This document shows positions 55,783-56,566 of a DNA stretch of 56,566 bases, piece after piece. The notes beneath the pieces were generated by a model. It ran no database searches, had not been told where the DNA came from, and saw nothing but the letters and a program-made list of their open reading frames with translations. Within the stretch, counting starts at the first letter, position 1, and each line of letters opens with the position of its first letter. Origin of the DNA: Gammaproteobacteria bacterium (lineage in GTDB: Bacteria; Pseudomonadota; Gammaproteobacteria; Natronospirales; REEB76); the NCBI GenBank assembly GCA_035279405.1, contig DATEHU010000022.1, forward strand, positions 1-56,566. Reading direction: 5' to 3'. A program made the position numbers and the translations under genes.

Positions 55783-56070
55783 ATGAGCAAAGGGTCTGTC
55801 ACAGTCTGCAAGCATTGCTTTGTGTCCGGCCGCGTGCAGGGGGTGTTCTACCGTGCGAGCGCGGGGCAACGCGCCCGCGAACTCAAGGTCACGGGCTACG
55901 CCAGGAATCTGGCCGATGGCCGCGTGGAAGTGCTCGCCTGCGGCGCACCCGCGGCCGTGGATGCACTCTGCGATTGGCTGTGGCACGGGCCGCCGGCCGC
56001 GAAGGTAAGTGAGGTGGTGGTGCGGGAAGTGCAGTGCACGGAGATCCCGCGCGAATTTGCCACGCGATAA
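55783..56070 (+). CDS. acyP: Acylphosphatase
   Basis: 95 residues. FVSGRVQGVFYR carries the catalytic Arg and the phosphate loop, GYARNLADGRVEV the catalytic Asn. It splits acyl phosphates such as acetyl phosphate and 1,3-bisphosphoglycerate. ATG 55783 follows the terminator by 4 bases; a TTG two codons earlier is the only other start. Confidence 0.92.
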   Translation: MSKGSVTVCKHCFVSGRVQGVFYRASAGQRARELKVTGYARNLADGRVEVLACGAPAAVDALCDWLWHGPPAAKVSEVVVREVQCTEIPREFATR

Positions 56071-56566
56071 TTTTTGTGCGGCTGTAACGCAGCCGCCACC
56101 TAGTCCCATTTCCCCCTTCGGGGGAAAAGCAGGATGAGGGGGCTTGTGTGCGCCCGCATGCTGTTCCCCGTTATTCCGGCGCACGCCGGAATCCAGATCT
56201 GAATAGTACGGCCTGCGGCCGCGCGCGTATTTTGGAGCGGGTACCCGCACCCGCGGGCGGGGCACTTTCGTTTCGGCGAAAGTGCCCAAAGCCATTCCCC
56301 CGGAGCGCGGGTCGCGGAAACCGCGACTGCCCTGCGCGCTTCCTTCGCTGTGGAGTCCCGCCGACAGGCCATCCCTGGCCTGACGGCGGGAGCGCGAACA
56401 TCCTGTTCGTGCCCCTTCGGGCTAACCTTGCTCAGTCCAGTGCTCGGCTCGCGCTACGGGTACAAGAATCAACGCATCGACATCCAGTGCCTCTTGCTCT
56501 TCAGGCCCCCGTGGATTGCGCCGAGCGCGCAGCGCCCGCAGGGAAGAGCCTGCGAAGCAGGTCGGG
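56071..56566. repeat. Noncoding repeat-like tail of the window
   Basis: No convincing gene was found in the last 496 bp. It contains a TTCCCCCTTCGGGGGAA hairpin, a half copy of the GGAATCCAG repeat (about 56172-56200), TTTCGTTTCGGCGAAA near 56266 and several short GC palindromes (GCGGTTTCCGCGACC-like text near 56310, GGCCTGACGG). It resembles clustered intergenic repeats. Frames here overlap on several strands and carry no domain. Confidence 0.45.

Overview
This 56.6 kb window comes from a GC-rich gammaproteobacterium. The best guess is the Xanthomonadales/Lysobacterales or Nevskiales neighbourhood. The grounds are a gammaproteobacterial-type GshA, a Pseudomonas-like fimU-pilVWXY1E minor pilin operon, Hda, a stand-alone RnfB beside nth and metG, mrp-dcd linkage and the purNM / DUF2066 / pgsA-like / PerM-like / hda block. 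No rRNA, CRISPR array, prophage or recognisable transposase gene was seen. Genes are closely packed, often with ATGA, GTGA or TGATG overlaps.

Layout. 1-711 is the 3' end of a TonB-dependent receptor. 834-13884 is all minus strand: a DUF1289 protein, an HD-GYP protein, a Na+/Ca2+ exchanger-type protein, a DsbA-family oxidoreductase with a small partner, gshA, and then the type IV pilus minor pilin/PilY1 operon. 14404-18517 (plus) carries an AidB-like acyl-CoA dehydrogenase, an ArsB/NhaD-type permease and metX. 18701-21372 (minus) has an M23 peptidase behind xseA. 21486-32973 (mostly plus) has guaB, guaA, a DUF4177-like protein, tadA, a minus-strand tRNA-Ser(CGA), a DUF1820 protein, an MBL hydrolase, purL, an AT-rich secreted protein and an HTH/nucleotidyltransferase toxin-antitoxin-like pair. 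33041-43679 (minus) has an M56-TonB/BlaI pair, rhlE, a complete bufferin-type RiPP operon (DoxX, DUF2063, DUF692, DUF2282), a DUF1841 protein, nth, rnfB and metG. 43825-46538 (plus) has mrp, dcd and an AT-rich patch with a broken gene. 46627-49303 (minus) has a DUF3108 protein, purN and purM. 49415-52888 (plus) has a DUF2066 protein, a CDP-alcohol phosphatidyltransferase, a PerM-like protein and hda. 52943-54246 (minus) has a DUF2069 protein, wrbA and arsC. 54370-56070 (plus) has two lipoproteins and an acylphosphatase, followed by about 500 bp of repeat-like noncoding DNA.

Purine synthesis is heavily represented (purL, purN, purM, guaB, guaA). The most notable system recognised is the bufferin operon, in which a small secreted Cys-rich precursor is made beside its DUF692 iron oxygenase and its partner; this family is linked to copper handling. 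The most notable unexplained structure is the HTH/nucleotidyltransferase pair lying between two identical 53-bp direct repeats. Those repeats are copies of the 3' end of the neighbouring M56 gene.

A second theme is short dispersed repeats: an AAATCCCCCC/GGGGGGATTT-bounded family, GTGGGAGCG REP-like hairpins, a GTCATTCC..GGAATCCAG family and CCCTCAC heptamer arrays. Several have landed exactly at overlapping gene junctions (pilW-pilX, xseA-M23, purN-DUF3108, guaB-guaA) and have left reading frames open across them. At pilW-pilX an 8-bp duplication marks the insertion, and removing one copy restores an ATGA overlap.

All calls come from reading the sequence and translations by eye. No database search was run.
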